Notes: generated by a model from the letters alone, not told the origin. A stretch of DNA of 64,000 bases from Myotis daubentonii (GCF_963259705.1 NC_081844.1:38691341-38755340), one strand, 5' to 3'; counted from the stretch's first letter, positions 34,894 to 46,895 are shown. A program made the numbers and translations.

Positions 34894-35384
34894 TGGAGAC
34901 CTCCTTTTTCCACCCATCCCCCATCTATAACCTTATATTAACCCTTCATTTACAAACACACAAACAATATGTAATTTATCACTGACACCTAGCAAGCACT
35001 GAGCGTAGACACCTCTTATAAGCACTAATTTATGTAAGCACTGATTGTAAACATCACTGCAATATCAGTTAAAAAGACACCTACGACAGTCCATTTTACA
35101 AGTCTCCAGTTCCGCCATTAAATGATATTTTCTGACGTCTATGACTTTGATGATGTAAGTCACACTCTCAGATTTTTATATCTTGGCTTTTTTTCTATTT
35201 CTAAATATTTGTTCTATGATCTGTCCTGATAAGTTATTAACATCCTTCCATCTTAGATAGAAGGAAAGAAGGAGAGAAAGACAGGATTCTCTCTAGTGTT
35301 AAACATATACTCTAAGCATGATTATTGATATCCTTAGAGGGTCATGTTCTGATGTTTGACCTCTTCATCATCACATTTAGTTAA
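34894..35384. other. GLRA3 intron 1, unassigned
   Basis: No gene or named repeat is seen. Confidence 0.4.
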
Positions 35385-35738
35385 TTCATTTCAAAAATAC
35401 TTATTCAATAGTTACTCTGGATGCTCCAGATTACTTCTGGGGCCATTGAAACAGTTATGGTTTTTGCCTAAATAGTAGTTCCTACAAAGAAGGATATAAA
35501 CATTGATTAATTCTATTAAAAATGGCAGTTGCATTGTAACAAGTACTACAAATGAGATACACAAACTTGAGAAATATTTTATAAACTCAGAGAGAATAGC
35601 TATGGCTTCCTGAAGAAATTATGCTCAAACCTAGATCACAAAGGTAAGTTGAAGTTAATTAGATGAAAAGCGGACCAATGAGCATTCCAGGCAAAGGCAA
35701 TGGCTATGTTACTGGACAGCACCAAGCCGGAGGAGGCC
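35385..35738 (+). repeat. Ancient mammalian repeat fragment
   Basis: 'ttcaaaaatacttattcaat', 'tgagcattccaggcaaagg' and 'gctatggcttcctgaaga' follow the order of a common old repeat. Family not resolved. Confidence 0.4.
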
Positions 35739-36620
35739 TGTCCCCTCCTAGACCCTTGTTAATCCCACAAGAAAGATTTCAGATGAGTGACAGACAGCAG
35801 TGTTGAAGCAAAGCAAGCAAATTTATTAAGAATTCACTTGGTGTGGCTCAGTGGTTGAGCGACAATCTATGAACAGGAGGTCATGGTTTGATTCCCAGTC
35901 AGGGCACATGACTGGGTTGTGGGCCTGATCTCCAGTGGGGTGTGTGTGCAGGAGGCAGCCGATCAATGATTCTCTCTCATCATTGATGATTTTATCTCTC
36001 TCTCCCTCTTCCTTCCTCTCTGAAATCAATAAAAATATATTTTATAAAAAGGAATACACTTGGCATAAAGCAGAAGCTGGCAACTCAGCTAGTTTTAACA
36101 TACCTGCCAGTGGAGGTTCAAGGGGTTTTATACCCTTCTCCCTGTAGGTTTCAAAGCTTTCCTGCCAGATATCTTGGATAGCAGACTAGGTTTCCAAGTC
36201 CCCTTCTACATTGTTGTGGCTTATCTCAGAATGTTTGTACGTACATTTGGTCATCTTGTTTGGCAAGGCCTAAGGTGGCTGGCTTCTCTGTTTAGTGGGT
36301 GAGATAAAGTACCCCTCTTTCCCTCTTCCCCCTTTCCTGCCCTAACATCCCACACGTGATATTTGCCCGTGGGTTTAGCTGGCACAAATGGCATTCATTG
36401 GGCCTTTGTTCTCATTTTTCCCAGGCCAGGGTGATTTAAGCTGTGAATTCTCTGGTTAGGGAGGAGAGGCATAAACCATTAGTTTTCAAGTGTCCTTGGT
36501 GGGGGGAAATAAGGTTTTGGAATTCACAGGCCAGCTGCAAGCTGCCCAAACTGTTTGGCCTTGTTTAATTTTCTTGTCTCAGTTTCTTCATTCCAGGAAT
36601 TTTCACCAGGAATTTTCTTA
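35739..36620 (-). mobile_element. ERV LTR-like sequence, antisense, with SINE
   Basis: The left end TGTCCCC would be the reversed LTR terminus. A reversed AATAAA lies near 35821 ('aaatttattaag'). A long polypyrimidine run (36312-36335) in the reverse is a purine tract. The right limit is uncertain, either 36347 or further. Confidence 0.45.
35842..36048 (+). mobile_element. VES-type SINE, 5' slightly truncated
   Basis: Starts within 'tgtggctcagtggttgagc'. Duplication 'aaNaatWcacttgg' around 35828-35841 and 36049-36063. Inserted in the LTR-like sequence. Confidence 0.9.
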
Positions 36621-37220
36621 GCTTCTTGCTCTCCTGCCACAGCTAGTGGTAGGTTGTGCCAGAGAAGCTGAAGAGGACATGATAAGCTGTGGTTTGGATT
36701 ATGGATAGAAATTGGAAGGCAGGGCCAACCAGATGGATATATGTGAAATGGAGAGAGGAGTCCAAGGTTATCAAAGATTGCAATCCTGAGAAATGGAAAG
36801 ATTGAGTTGCCATTATCCAAGTTAGAAAAGAATGGTGAAGGAATAGGTTTGCGTAGTAATAACTTTGATTTATGTTTGCTTTTATTGGAGCACTAGGTTG
36901 CTAGCAATCTGTTATTATTTTATTCTAGTTTCAAAAACTGAGATGATTCCAAGCTATGCTTAGCTTTCTCCTAATGCTTCTACATTTCTGATTCATTCTT
37001 ACTCAGAAATTGTAATTATATGTGACCTCAAATCAACTTAGAGGTATCGACTCTTTGGTGAGTTCTCGATTACAATTTTTATCTCCTTAAATCCATAATG
37101 CTTTCAAATTTGTGCACAGATTGTTAACCATTCAGCTATTATGAAGCTTATTATCACCTCTAAGGGAAATGCAAATCTAAATACTTGGCTTACTTCTGTG
37201 ATTTTTTTCCCTTTGTTGTT
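36621..37220. other. GLRA3 intron 1, unassigned
   Basis: No gene. The first 200 bp may still be retroviral. Confidence 0.35.
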
Positions 37221-37440
37221 ATTATTATTTTTTTAATATATTGATTTTTTACAGAGAGGAAGGGAGAGGGATAGAGAGTTAGAAAAACTGATGAGAGAGA
37301 ACCACCGATCAGCTGCCTCCTGCACACCCCCCACTGGGGATGTGCCCACAACCAAGGTACATGCCTTTGACTGGAATCAAACCTGGGACCCTCCAGTCCG
37401 CAGGCCGACGCTCTATCCACTGAGCCACACCGGTTAGGGC
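37221..37440 (-). mobile_element. VES-type SINE, antisense
   Basis: Reversed A-tail near 37228-37245. Head 'gagccacaccggttagggc'. Duplication 'tccctttgKtKtt' at 37208-37220 and 37441-37453. Confidence 0.93.
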
Positions 37441-37453
37441 TCCCTTTGGTTTT

Positions 37454-39148
37454 TAGCCACGTGATTTTTCACTATTGTCAGCTCTCCAAAGCACAGATTT
37501 TTTTTTTCAATCTTGTCTAGTTGTTTTCAGTGGAAAGTTTAATTCCATTTAAAATATAGGTTTATTATACATTTAGTATCTGAATGGCCTGGCAAAAAAA
37601 ACCTCTATTCCTTAGCTTCTTCTGTAATGCATATGTAACTATATCTAACTAGCAAGATTATTATGACTATTAAATTATATCATGTATACAGGCCCTGTTC
37701 CTGAGAGATCAAGAAGCAATTTTCATTTTTATTGTTGGTTATCAGGTTTTGTGCAGGTCTCAGTCTATTCATAGTAAAGCTCTCAGCTAGAAATGCCTGG
37801 AGGGCATGCACCTAGGCCCCAGGGGGCTTCCCACAGAAGGCTTCCCTTCCTGAAAACAATGTTACAACTGGACCAGCACTTTTGGTTCTTACTGTTATTG
37901 CAAGATGCCCTTCAACCATAATCATCAGGAAACTTTGAAAAAGTATGGTTTTAGTACTTACAAGATGGGAAAATTACACCTGGGATCACATAGAGGTCAC
38001 AGATAGAGAGAGGGAGATAAATAGAGAGAGAAGTGTCTGGGGTTCTGCTTTTATCAAGGTTGAGGATGAGGGCCTAGGGTTTGGCGGGTTCACTATTTCT
38101 TGGTGAATTTAAAATGTAAGAGGAGGATTTTAAAGCGCGGGGAAGAGAAAACAAACAAGTAGCCCAAATGGTCAGTTATGAGATCAAGTAAGGCCTCTAA
38201 AACAAAGGAATCTCTTCTCTAGCTGTGTGGCTGGCAATGTGTTTATCCCAGGCAATGTTTGAAGTGGCTTCTTTGAAATGGATGCCTCAGCAATCAAAGC
38301 TTAAGTCAGGCACTTGCATTACAAAAAGGAAAAAACAAAACAAAAAACAACCCAACCATCTCAGGGTTTACACTACATCCCATCAAACTAAGGTAGAAAT
38401 GAGATCACTTTATAAAATGATAATCATATTTCACAGGCAAGAGTTGTGTTGCTCACAGTGGCAAAAATAAAATCCTAGTACCCCGAGGATTTTTACTTCT
38501 TAGTTATTTCTCTGAGTCTCTGGAGATATTCTAGAATAGCCCTTTTATAATCCTCTACTTTGGCCTCCTTTTAAAATAATTACTATTACACAGCCAAATG
38601 GAAGCCTGCTTCACCACACATGCCTTCAGGGCCGACAGTGGTTCCTTTTCCAAGGCAGTATGTTTTCCTGAGAAGTGCTCAAAACTTCACCTATCTCCAG
38701 ATATCCCAGTTTCTTTCTCTTTAGTTCCCCTAAAGAGGCTAAAGGAATAAATAAAAAATAAATAAAAAGTGGGAAGAATGCTCACCTATTCCATTCTGTG
38801 TGTTATTTTTCAAACCAAGACTAGAAATATCAATTGCTGGTATTCCTACAAAAATTTTCAAATAATAACTGTTTTTTTTCTCCTACAAGGAATTGTAACC
38901 CTATATGGTAAAACTGTCCTTTCTCCATCATAGCCTGGACCTTCTCTGCCTCAGGAGTCAGGACACTGACTTATTCCCTACAGGGCACCCTTCCCTCTGT
39001 GCAAATTACCTTATAAAAGTGGGTGCATGGAGATTTGTGGCCCCAGGTGCCAAGACTTTTCTCACATTATGTTTCCCAGCTACATAATTTTCTCTCAATT
39101 TTAAGGTTCATTTAGCAGAGGTAAATAGATACTGACAATGATATTAAA
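37454..39148. other. GLRA3 intron 1, unassigned
   Basis: No gene or clear boundary. About 37690-38100 has an LTR-like composition. There are A-rich tracts near 38330 and 38750. Confidence 0.35.
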
Positions 39149-39617
39149 CTAGAGGGCCCAATGCATGAATTCGTGCACCAGTGGGGTCCCTTGGCCTGGC
39201 CTGTGGGGATTGGGCCAAAACCAGCTCTCCTACATCCCCAGATTGTGAGAGGGTGAAGGCCAGGCTGAGGGACCCCATTGGTGCACAATTGGGGCTGGGG
39301 AGGTATGTGGGTGGTTGGCCAGCCAGGGAGGGACTGCAGGAGGGCTCCAGGATATGTGTCTGGCCCACCTCACTCAGACCCGATTGACCAGACCCCAGCA
39401 GCAAGCTAACCTACTCATCGGAGAGTCTTCCCCCTGGTGGTCAGTGCACATCATAGCAACTGGTAGACCAGCCAAATGTCTGCCCCCTAGTGATCAGTGC
39501 ACAACATAGTGAGCAGTTGAGTAGCTTTAGCATATCATTAGCATATTATACTTTAATTGGTTGAATGGCCAACCGGATGACTGGACACTTAGCATATTAG
39601 ACTTTTATTATATAGGA
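39149..39617 (-). mobile_element. HeliBat-type Helitron, antisense, two CTCF-like motifs in tandem
   Basis: Reverse-strand 5' TCCTATATAATAAAAG (right) and 3' hairpin 'gtgcacgaattcatgc' with GGGCCCTCTAG (left), between A (39148) and T (39618). CTCF-like cores on the reverse strand lie at 39429-39440 and 39482-39493. Confidence 0.92.
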
Positions 39618-40203
39618 TTTACCATAAAGCATCTATATTTAGTGGTTATTTCAGTCCTCCAAAAGTGGATTTATTTTACCTCTTTGTCTCATTGATGAGG
39701 AAGAGAGGGAAGAGAACTGAGAGGGGACTTACCTGTTTTGATGAATTGTGATGTTTGATTTCAATGCTTTAGAAAATTGGTTTTTGCCAGCCTCTCAGCA
39801 ACTGAAGTCTCTGAACTTTCAAGTAGCATGTCTTTATAAAAAGAATATATAAAATACTTAAATGAAAAAAAAGTTCATTGATGAGAATGTGTTTAAGCCC
39901 ACACAGTTTCAAAAAAAAAAAAAGTTAATAGTAAATTCATACTTGGTACAGCACATAAAAGAAGAGCCAAGTGTGGGAGGCAGGCAAATTATCACAGATT
40001 TTGCGATTTTCATAAATAAAAGACTTTTTAAACATTCAAATCTGCTTTTTTCAAAAGTAACTTGCTATAAATATGATGAGTTTTGTTAAAAACTAGAAGG
40101 TTTAGATAAAAAATGGACTTGATGGCAAAGTTTCTTATCCAAAATCCATTCTAAATTATCTTACTTTTTTTTCCCCCACAGCTTCCTCCTACTCTGAATT
40201 TTT
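39618..40203. other. GLRA3 intron 1, unassigned
   Basis: AT-rich, with a poly-A run near 39911-39924. No gene. Confidence 0.4.
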
Positions 40204-40421
40204 TATATATATATATTTTATTGATTTTTTACAGAGAGGAAGGGAGAGAGATAGAGAGTTAGAAACATCAATGAGAGAGAAACATTGATCAGCTGCCTCC
40301 TGCACATCTCCTACTGGGGATGTGCCCGCAACCCAGGTACATGCCCTTGACCGGAATCGAACCTGGGACCTTTCAGTCCGCAAGCCGATGCTCTATCCAC
40401 TGAGCCAAACCGGTTTTGGCT
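40204..40421 (-). mobile_element. VES-type SINE, antisense, well preserved
   Basis: Head 'gagccaaaccggttttggc', tail at the left in an (AT)n run. Duplication 'cctaYtctgaatttt' at about 40188-40203 and 40422-40436. Several intact CpGs suggest youth. Confidence 0.95.
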
Positions 40422-40436
40422 CCTATTCTGAATTTT

Positions 40437-40555
40437 AACAACTTAACACACAATACAGTGTACAGATGATGTGTTGTGGAATCATGCACCTAAAACCTAT
40501 ATAGCATTGTTAACCAGTATCACCCCAATAAATTCAATAAAAAGTAAAAAAAAGA
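40437..40555 (+). mobile_element. L1 3' tail
   Basis: 'gtacagatgatgtgttgtgg' and 'ccccaataaattcaataaaa' match the L1 3' end seen at 15050-15140. Confidence 0.7.
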
Positions 40556-41330
40556 ACACAACAAAAAACCATAAAATGAAGTGTTTGAATATGTATGTAC
40601 AGATGATATGGACTACTTAAAAATTAAAAAAAAGATTCCAGATTGGTCATATATGTATGAATTACTATGCGTTCTCTTAAATCACTATGGTTCTCTGAAG
40701 ACTGTCTAGCAGTGATCACTTGGTGCAAATCTCAGGTAATACGGTAATAGGAAGAAAGCTCTAGGAGAAATATACCAGAGCAAGGGTTGTAGGTGATGGA
40801 AAGTTTTTCCATATGTACATCCTCCTCCACCCCTTTCAGAAAAAGAAGGGATAAACTATGTAGAAATGCTTTGTAACCAATTAATGAGTCAGTGTTGTTT
40901 TGCTGACCATAAGTCATTTTGTGTCAAAATTGTGAATCTTCAGAAATAAACTCAATTGTCCAGAAGCAGTTGGATGGCTCTGTGTGACTGAAGGGAACAT
41001 AACTAGTAAAGACTATGGGAATAGTTTTCTGCTCAGAATTTCTCATTTTTGATAGGCATCATTCTGCAGAGCTTGGTGGTGAATCCATCTTACAAAACGT
41101 GAGGATTTTGCTCGCAGAGATAGAAAGAAGGGAGCTGGCCAATTATTATCTTCACTGTAATCTCACTTCCCAGCTCCAGCTCATGGATGCTTCCCAAGGA
41201 TTCCCTGTAGAATCCAGATGAATCTAGACAGAGTCATCTACCCAACTGTGAACACTTTAAAGGTTCAGATTGTGTTCTTAGCACAGTGCTTTGCATGGAA
41301 TAAATTATATGAGAACTCAAAATGCATTGT
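40556..41330. other. GLRA3 intron 1, unassigned plus L2-like tail
   Basis: 41250-41330 resembles an L2 3' end ('ttagcacagtgctttgcatg'). No gene. Confidence 0.4.
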
Positions 41331-41544
41331 TTGTTAAAACTTTATTTGTATAAACCTTGTTTTTATTGTTGACACTATTACAGATTTCCCTAGTTCCCCC
41401 TGCCTTTTCCCACATCCACCCATCCCCCAGCCCCCTTCCCTCTGGCCCTCACAACACTATTGTCTGTGTCTATGGGTTATTCATATCTGTTCTTTGGCTA
41501 ATCTCTTCACCTTAATTTATTGTTTCAACATTTAACAGATATTT
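41331..41544 (-). mobile_element. L1 fragment, antisense
   Basis: 'attgttgacactattacaga' and 'tgtctgtgtctatgggttat' match the reversed L1 3' region. Confidence 0.6.
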
Positions 41545-41559
41545 AAATGCATGTTGGTG

Positions 41560-41642
41560 CATATAAGCATAACCAATGGACTTAAGACACTGGGGGGTAG
41601 GGGAGGCCAGGGGATTGTTAAGGGCAGGGGAAAAAATAAAAT
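41560..41642 (+). mobile_element. 83-bp L1 tail insertion
   Basis: Contains only the extreme L1 3' UTR ('cataaccaatggacttaaga' plus G-rich segment) and an A-rich tail. Bounded by a perfect 15-bp duplication 'aaatgcatgttggtg' (41545-41559 and 41643-41657). Confidence 0.88.
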
Positions 41643-41657
41643 AAATGCATGTTGGTG

Positions 41658-42524
41658 TGATAAAGGATACTTTTATATAATGAAAGCACTATGATTTTAT
41701 TTTTAGTGAACGTCTCTCAGTTCACAAAAGGCTTATAAAAGTTTCTATATTGTATTTTAAAAGTAAATTTGCCTCTCTTCATTCCATCACAGTCCAGTGT
41801 GTATTTCATGTGCTCCTTCAACTCAATGATCAAATTATACTTGTAATTTTATTAATTTTAAGTACCATGTCAAAAAGAACCATCATTTCTTTTTTAATAT
41901 AAATGTGTAATAATTTTTATTTTAGTATTAAAATAAAAAGTAATACTATATTTTACAGTAAAATATATAATATTTATTATAGAAAGTACATAATTTTAAT
42001 AGATTTTTTGGTATGAGGTGAAATAGCTTGCTTTTCTAAGATTATTTCCTGGTGATATTTATCTTTTATCCTTGACTATGGTAGTGATAAGAAGGATTGT
42101 GTTTTCTTTCCATCAGCTTATTTTAATTACTAATTGTATAAACAACGAAAATTTTTATTTTTAGTGGGAAACTATTTCATAAGCATTAAAAGGCTTTATG
42201 ATAACCTTTAAAAAGTTATTTAATGTTTATTTAACCTTTAAGAAGATTAAATTCATATCATATATATATTATCCCTTCTTTTTCAAACTATTACAGACAT
42301 GATTTCAGACTCTTCGGAAGCAATAATAACAGTTGTTAAATGAATAAATGAATGAAGTTCTACTTATAAGAGTCTAGTCTCCTATAAAATTAATGTTTAT
42401 ATATTCCCATTGCTGGCGAATCAGTGTCATGATCTTTGCATAATATATTTGGAAACACATTTTTGGCACTAAAAGCCTAGTTCAAATGGAATTTTAAAAG
42501 TACCGATGTTAAGCTCATCAATAT
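41658..42524. other. GLRA3 intron 1, AT-rich
   Basis: No gene or named repeat is seen. Confidence 0.4.
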
Positions 42525-42815
42525 GGAGACTGATGGTTGCCAGAGGTGAGAGGAGTTGAGGGGCTGGGTAGAAAAGGCGAAGGGGTTAGTTAGTACAACT
42601 CGGCAGCTACAAAATAATCATTGGGATGTAAAGCACAGCATAGGAAGATAGTCAATAATACTGCAGTAACTGTGCATGGTGCCAGGTGAGTACTAGGCTT
42701 ATCGGGGCATCACTTCATAAATTACATAAATATCTCACCACTATGTGCTGTACACCTGAAACTAATGTAATGTTGAATGTCAACTGTAATTGAATTATTA
42801 AAAACTTTTAAATAG
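42525..42815 (+). mobile_element. L1 3' UTR fragment
   Basis: 'gactgatggttgccagaggt', 'tatctcaccactatgtgctg' and 'acctgaaactaatgtaatg' are standard L1 3' UTR text. Confidence 0.75.
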
Positions 42816-43289
42816 AACCAATTTCAAATCAAATTTCAGGAGGCCATGATTATTGTAGTAGCTCAGTTATTGTTTTTGAATATCTCAAAAGAAATGAAGA
42901 CTAAAAAGATTAATAGTACATTAGTAACCTTAAAAGGATAAAGAATTCTTGAATCTTACTGAAACAACAATAATCTTGTTTTTGTTATATAATTATTCAA
43001 ATAATTTGAGATGTTAGAGCAAACCAATGGTGCTTGGTAATAGGGTTCATTATGGGGAAACCCAAAGGTAAACTTGTATCCTTTGTTTTAAAAGCAAATA
43101 TTTACATTATTTATGAAAAATGATATTTAAGTCCTACAAAATAGCATGATGGGAGATAGCTGATACCATGGGAGTAAATACAGTTATCCAGAGAGAGAGA
43201 AGAGGGGCAGCTCCAGGGTGCCACTGAAGATTGTGGGTCTTTAAAGCACAAATATAATAAAACGAATATAAAAAGAAGTCTAGGAAGAC

Positions 43290-43935
43290 ACTGTTTGAGT
43301 GGTGATGTCAGCAAAAACAGTGGACTTCTATAAATTGTGTCCTCCATAACAGCAGTAAGATAACAGTCCAAAAATGTGACAACCAACTTTTTTTGAGCTC
43401 TGGCAATTAATCAGAGACTTGCAATAATCCATGAAATAGTTTAATCAAGAAAAACATCTGAATCTTGGTCAGAACAGTGGGAGTTGTTTTATTGTAACTT
43501 GCCTTATGCTTGTCCCCCCTTCTCAGGCTTCAAGGGAGCACCAATAGCCAACAATCGCTATAAAAAACAACCTGGTAGCTATGAGAGGGGGCAGAATGGA
43601 GTTTGAACTCCTTTAAAGCCTCATTCTTGAAGGGTTATTATTTGACTTGTGTGGGGTTTTCTGGAAGACCTGACTTTGCATGACTCCTTTTATATGACCT
43701 AACTTAGAGAGTACCCATTGTGAAAAGCTTTTTCCTGGGAATGTTTGTCAAAAATATTTAAAGAGACAGCTTTTTTGACTTCATGGTTACTGGAGGCTAT
43801 TAGTGGAGGCAAACAACAGACTAACTAAAAAGCTTAAAAGAAAAAGCCATGGAATAATATGTCCTTAGAGGTTTGGAAAAGTTCCACATATTCCTGGGCA
43901 ACTAGAGGGTCACACACATGTGAGCATGCCCAGTG
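43290..43935 (+). mobile_element. Old L1 5' leader relic
   Basis: 'gtggtgatgtcagcaaaaac', 'gtggacttctataaattgtg', 'aggcttcaagggagcacc' and 'tggttactggaggctattag' resemble the 5' leader of old mammalian L1. No coding potential. Confidence 0.45.
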
Positions 43936-43937
43936 TC

Positions 43938-44045
43938 ATAGGCTAAATTTCCAAAGTTCATATGTTGAAGTCCTAACCCCAAATACCTCAGAATGTGACT
44001 TTTTTGGGAGATAATTAAGGTAAAATGAGATCATATGGGTAATTT
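43938..44045 (+). mobile_element. MaLR-like LTR fragment
   Basis: 'ttcatatgttgaagtcctaa' and 'cccaaatacctcagaatgtg' match the 5' part of MLT-type LTRs. Confidence 0.6.
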
Positions 44046-44451
44046 TTTCTTCTTCAATAAAAGCCATAAGAATTTTATTGCAGATGACTTTTTGTATTTT
44101 CTTATGGCTGAATCATTAAGGATACTTTTAGCTAAAAACTGCAATTAGAAATGAAACTTGGGTACATGCAAAGTTTGAAAGCCTAATAATTTGTCTTTGT
44201 TTCCAGACTCAACAGAAAATAATATCACCTCTGACCTTGGGCTAAAAACTTATGAAACCTTATAATACTAACCGTAAACCTAAAAGACCTTGTCATTATG
44301 ATCACATTCATTGTATAGTATGTAAAGCTTTCCTTTTGGTTTTCAGAAATATTTTTGCTTAGCATATTAATTTTATATTTGTAGGTAACAATTGTTAGGA
44401 AGGTTTTTTTTTTGGTAAAATCTATGGTGTATTTTTTTTTCTTATTTTTAG

Positions 44452-44579
44452 TTTGGTTTCAACAAAGGAAACAAACAGTGCAAGATCTAGAAGTGCTCCA
44501 ATGTCACCTTCTGACTTTCTGGATAAATTAATGGGGAGGACATCAGGGTATGATGCAAGAATCAGACCCAATTTTAAAG
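44452..44579 (+). CDS. GLRA3: GLRA3 coding exon 2: end of signal peptide and mature N-terminus
   Basis: This 128-bp exon completes Ser24 and encodes residues 25-66 plus the first base of Gly67. It includes [20 protein letters not shown] and then [13 protein letters not shown], the conserved N-terminal helix and first loop of glycine receptor alpha subunits. The mature protein is expected to begin near Ala34. The acceptor is a long pyrimidine tract ending 'cttatttttag' (44451). The donor is AAAG|gtaatt (44580), weaker than the exon 1 donor. Frame joins exactly to both neighbours. Against the mammalian sequence as I remember it, the signal region has Ser27 for Ala and Asn32 for Asp, both in the cleaved part. 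An antisense SINE lies close downstream. I am confident of alpha-3 rather than another alpha paralogue because of the signal and [10 protein letters not shown] segment. Confidence 0.97.
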
Positions 44580-44620
44580 GTAATTGTTCTGCTTTCTACT
44601 GTATATTAAATGTGTTTTAT

Positions 44621-44835
44621 TTTTTAAAATTAAAAATATATTATTTATTGATTTCAGAGAAGATGGGAGAGGGAGAGATAGAAACATCAATAATGAGAGA
44701 GAATCATTGATTGGCATGCCCCCTACTGGGGATCCAGCCCGCAACCCTGACATATGCCCTGACCGGAATTGAACCAGTGACCTCTTAGTTCCTGGAAAGG
44801 ATGCTCAACCACTGAGCCACCCCTAGCTGGGCATG
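44621..44835 (-). mobile_element. VES-type SINE near the exon 2 donor
   Basis: Head 'gagccacccctagctggg', degraded. Duplication 'aaatgtRtttta' at 44608-44619 and about 44836-44847. The body starts 41 bp after the end of exon 2, in antisense to GLRA3. Confidence 0.85.
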
Positions 44836-44847
44836 AAATGTATTTTA

Positions 44848-46040
44848 AGTGTGATTAAACAAGATAACATTTAAAAATTGATTCCACCAAAAATTCTGAA
44901 AATATAAAATATTCTCACTACAATGGAATATTCTCACTAACTGGAATAAAAGCTTCTTGGAGCTGACAATAATGCTCCCATATTTTAAATCTTCCACAGC
45001 AGGATTTTGTATCTTGTGGAGAATCATATCGTTGTTGAATTTATGTACTGGGGAAGGGTCTGGATAAGTAAAGCCACTGATAACATTTAAAAAATTATTC
45101 TACCTACCAAATGTTTTACCTAAATTTATAGGAAAGAATTTTAAGGGGTACCATATTCAAATAAAAATGAGAAATTTCAGCATTATGAGGATATTTTACA
45201 AAAGCAGTATCCTCCTATGCAAATTTATCTTTAATAATATTACTGCTTATGCTGGCATTGTGTCATTCTCCAAAATAATTCTCTCTCTCTTTAAAAACAA
45301 AAAGAAATCTGATTTCTTCTATCGTCTGTCTCAAACATACTCCCACTCATACCCTTCATCCTTATTTGTTTCCCCTAGATTTAAGGAGAATTGTTTAGAT
45401 TTGTCCTCTAATCACTCTTGGACATGACATAGTGTCCTGGGTATTTGGGAATGTTTAGGAGCATTTTAATTCTGTAATTGTATTATGGTCTCTTCACAGT
45501 CCTCTTTATCCTAAACCATTTCCTTGAATGTGAAGTTATAGGGGTAGGTGGTGTCACAGGTTGCTAGGCAGATACTATTTTGTATGCTTAGTTGTTTGTT
45601 TTATTTATGAAAATAGCGAAAACCATGTACCTGAATTTGGCAAACATTAAATTGTCTAAAGATATTAGTGATGAAAAGCAGCAGCTTCTTGTCTCAACAA
45701 TCCTTATGCACAGTTCTACTTCTTTGAAGTAAACACTCCAAAAGTAAAATTGGTTAATTTCTGGTGAAATATGTCTGATTGCTTTCTGGGACTTTTACAA
45801 ACAAGGCATTATGAGATGCCTTTGCACTAACTAGACTGCTAATTTAATGCCTCCATTCTTACATTCCACCTTTTCTGTTTCCCCTTTCTGCAAAATAATC
45901 TCTTTTCTTCCTGCAGGGACAATTATGTTAATTCATCTTAGCTCTCTTTAAGCCCCTGGTTTTCTTATAGAGCATTGAAGAAAAACACTGCATAGTTCAG
46001 GAAGGATTGAGTTGATGTGCCTGGGTGCTAAGACAGGTTT

Positions 46041-46042
<2 letters not shown>
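44848..46042. other. GLRA3 intron 2, unassigned
   Basis: No gene or named repeat is seen. Confidence 0.4.

Positions 46043-46105
<63 letters not shown>
46043..46105. repeat. (TC)n microsatellite
   Basis: An uninterrupted run of about 31 tc units, likely length-variable between individuals. Confidence 0.97.
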
Positions 46106-46108
<3 letters not shown>

Positions 46109-46324
46109 GGGAAATGGTTTTCTGTTGCTTCTCTCTCTGGAAAGGCAAATCTGACAGAGACATCATTGCCCTGGCCAGCGCACTGCTTTTAGTGAGTGCT
46201 GAGTGCTGATGAGGCTTTGGTCTGAGCTCCTCCAGATGCCAAAACAGAGAAGGCTTTAGTTTTGAGTATTGTCATGGAGCCTGTTTTTCCCAATCAAAAA
46301 AGTTATTTCCCTTCCTTTTTTTTT

Positions 46325-46895
46325 TTTTTTAACTTCTTACAAACAGGAGATGACTAAGTTCTGAGGATCTGATGCACAGCACTGTAACTAAAGTTAATAA
46401 CACTGCATTATATACTTGCAAGTTGCTAAAAGAGGAGATTAAATGTTCTCACTACAAAAAAATGTAATTTTGTGCTGTGATGGAGCTGCTAGTTAATGCT
46501 GCGGTGTAATCATACTGTGATACGGAAGTGAATCAAATCAACACATTGTGTACCTTATTTGTGCACAATATTATATGTCAATTATCTATATATATAAAAG
46601 CCAAAGTGACTGTTAGGACCAAATCATCAGAACGACCGGTCGACCGGTCGCTATGATGTGCACTGACCACCAGGGGGCAGACGCTCAATGTAGGAGCTGC
46701 CCCCTGGTGATCAGTGCGCTCCCACAGTCAACCTCCCATGGTCCCTCCCCCTGGCCAACTGCAATTGGCCCCAACTGGGACTGGGCGAGATGGCCCCAAT
46801 TGGCCCCGATCACCAGCCAGGCCGAGGGACCCCACCTGTGCACGAATTCATGCACCAGGCCTCTAGTATCTCAATAAAGTTAGAAAAAGAAGACA
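46325..46895 (+). mobile_element. L1 3' end split by a Helitron
   Basis: 'ggatctgatgcacagcactg' and 'ttatatgtcaattat' precede the Helitron, and 'tatctcaataaagttagaaa' follows it. Together they give the normal L1 3' end. Confidence 0.8.
46585..46866 (+). mobile_element. Nonautonomous Helitron with convergent CTCF-like pair
   Basis: 5' TCTATATATATAAAAGCC, 3' hairpin 'gtgcacgaattcatgcac' and CCTCTAG, between A (46584) and T (46867). CTCF-like cores lie at 46667-46678 (+) and 46699-46710 (reverse). A CpG-rich 'accggtcgaccggtcg' lies just upstream. Confidence 0.93.

Noticed and set aside
45948..46209. Arg/Glu and Ser/Leu repeat frames on the two strands
   Set aside because: Translations of the (TC)n tract.
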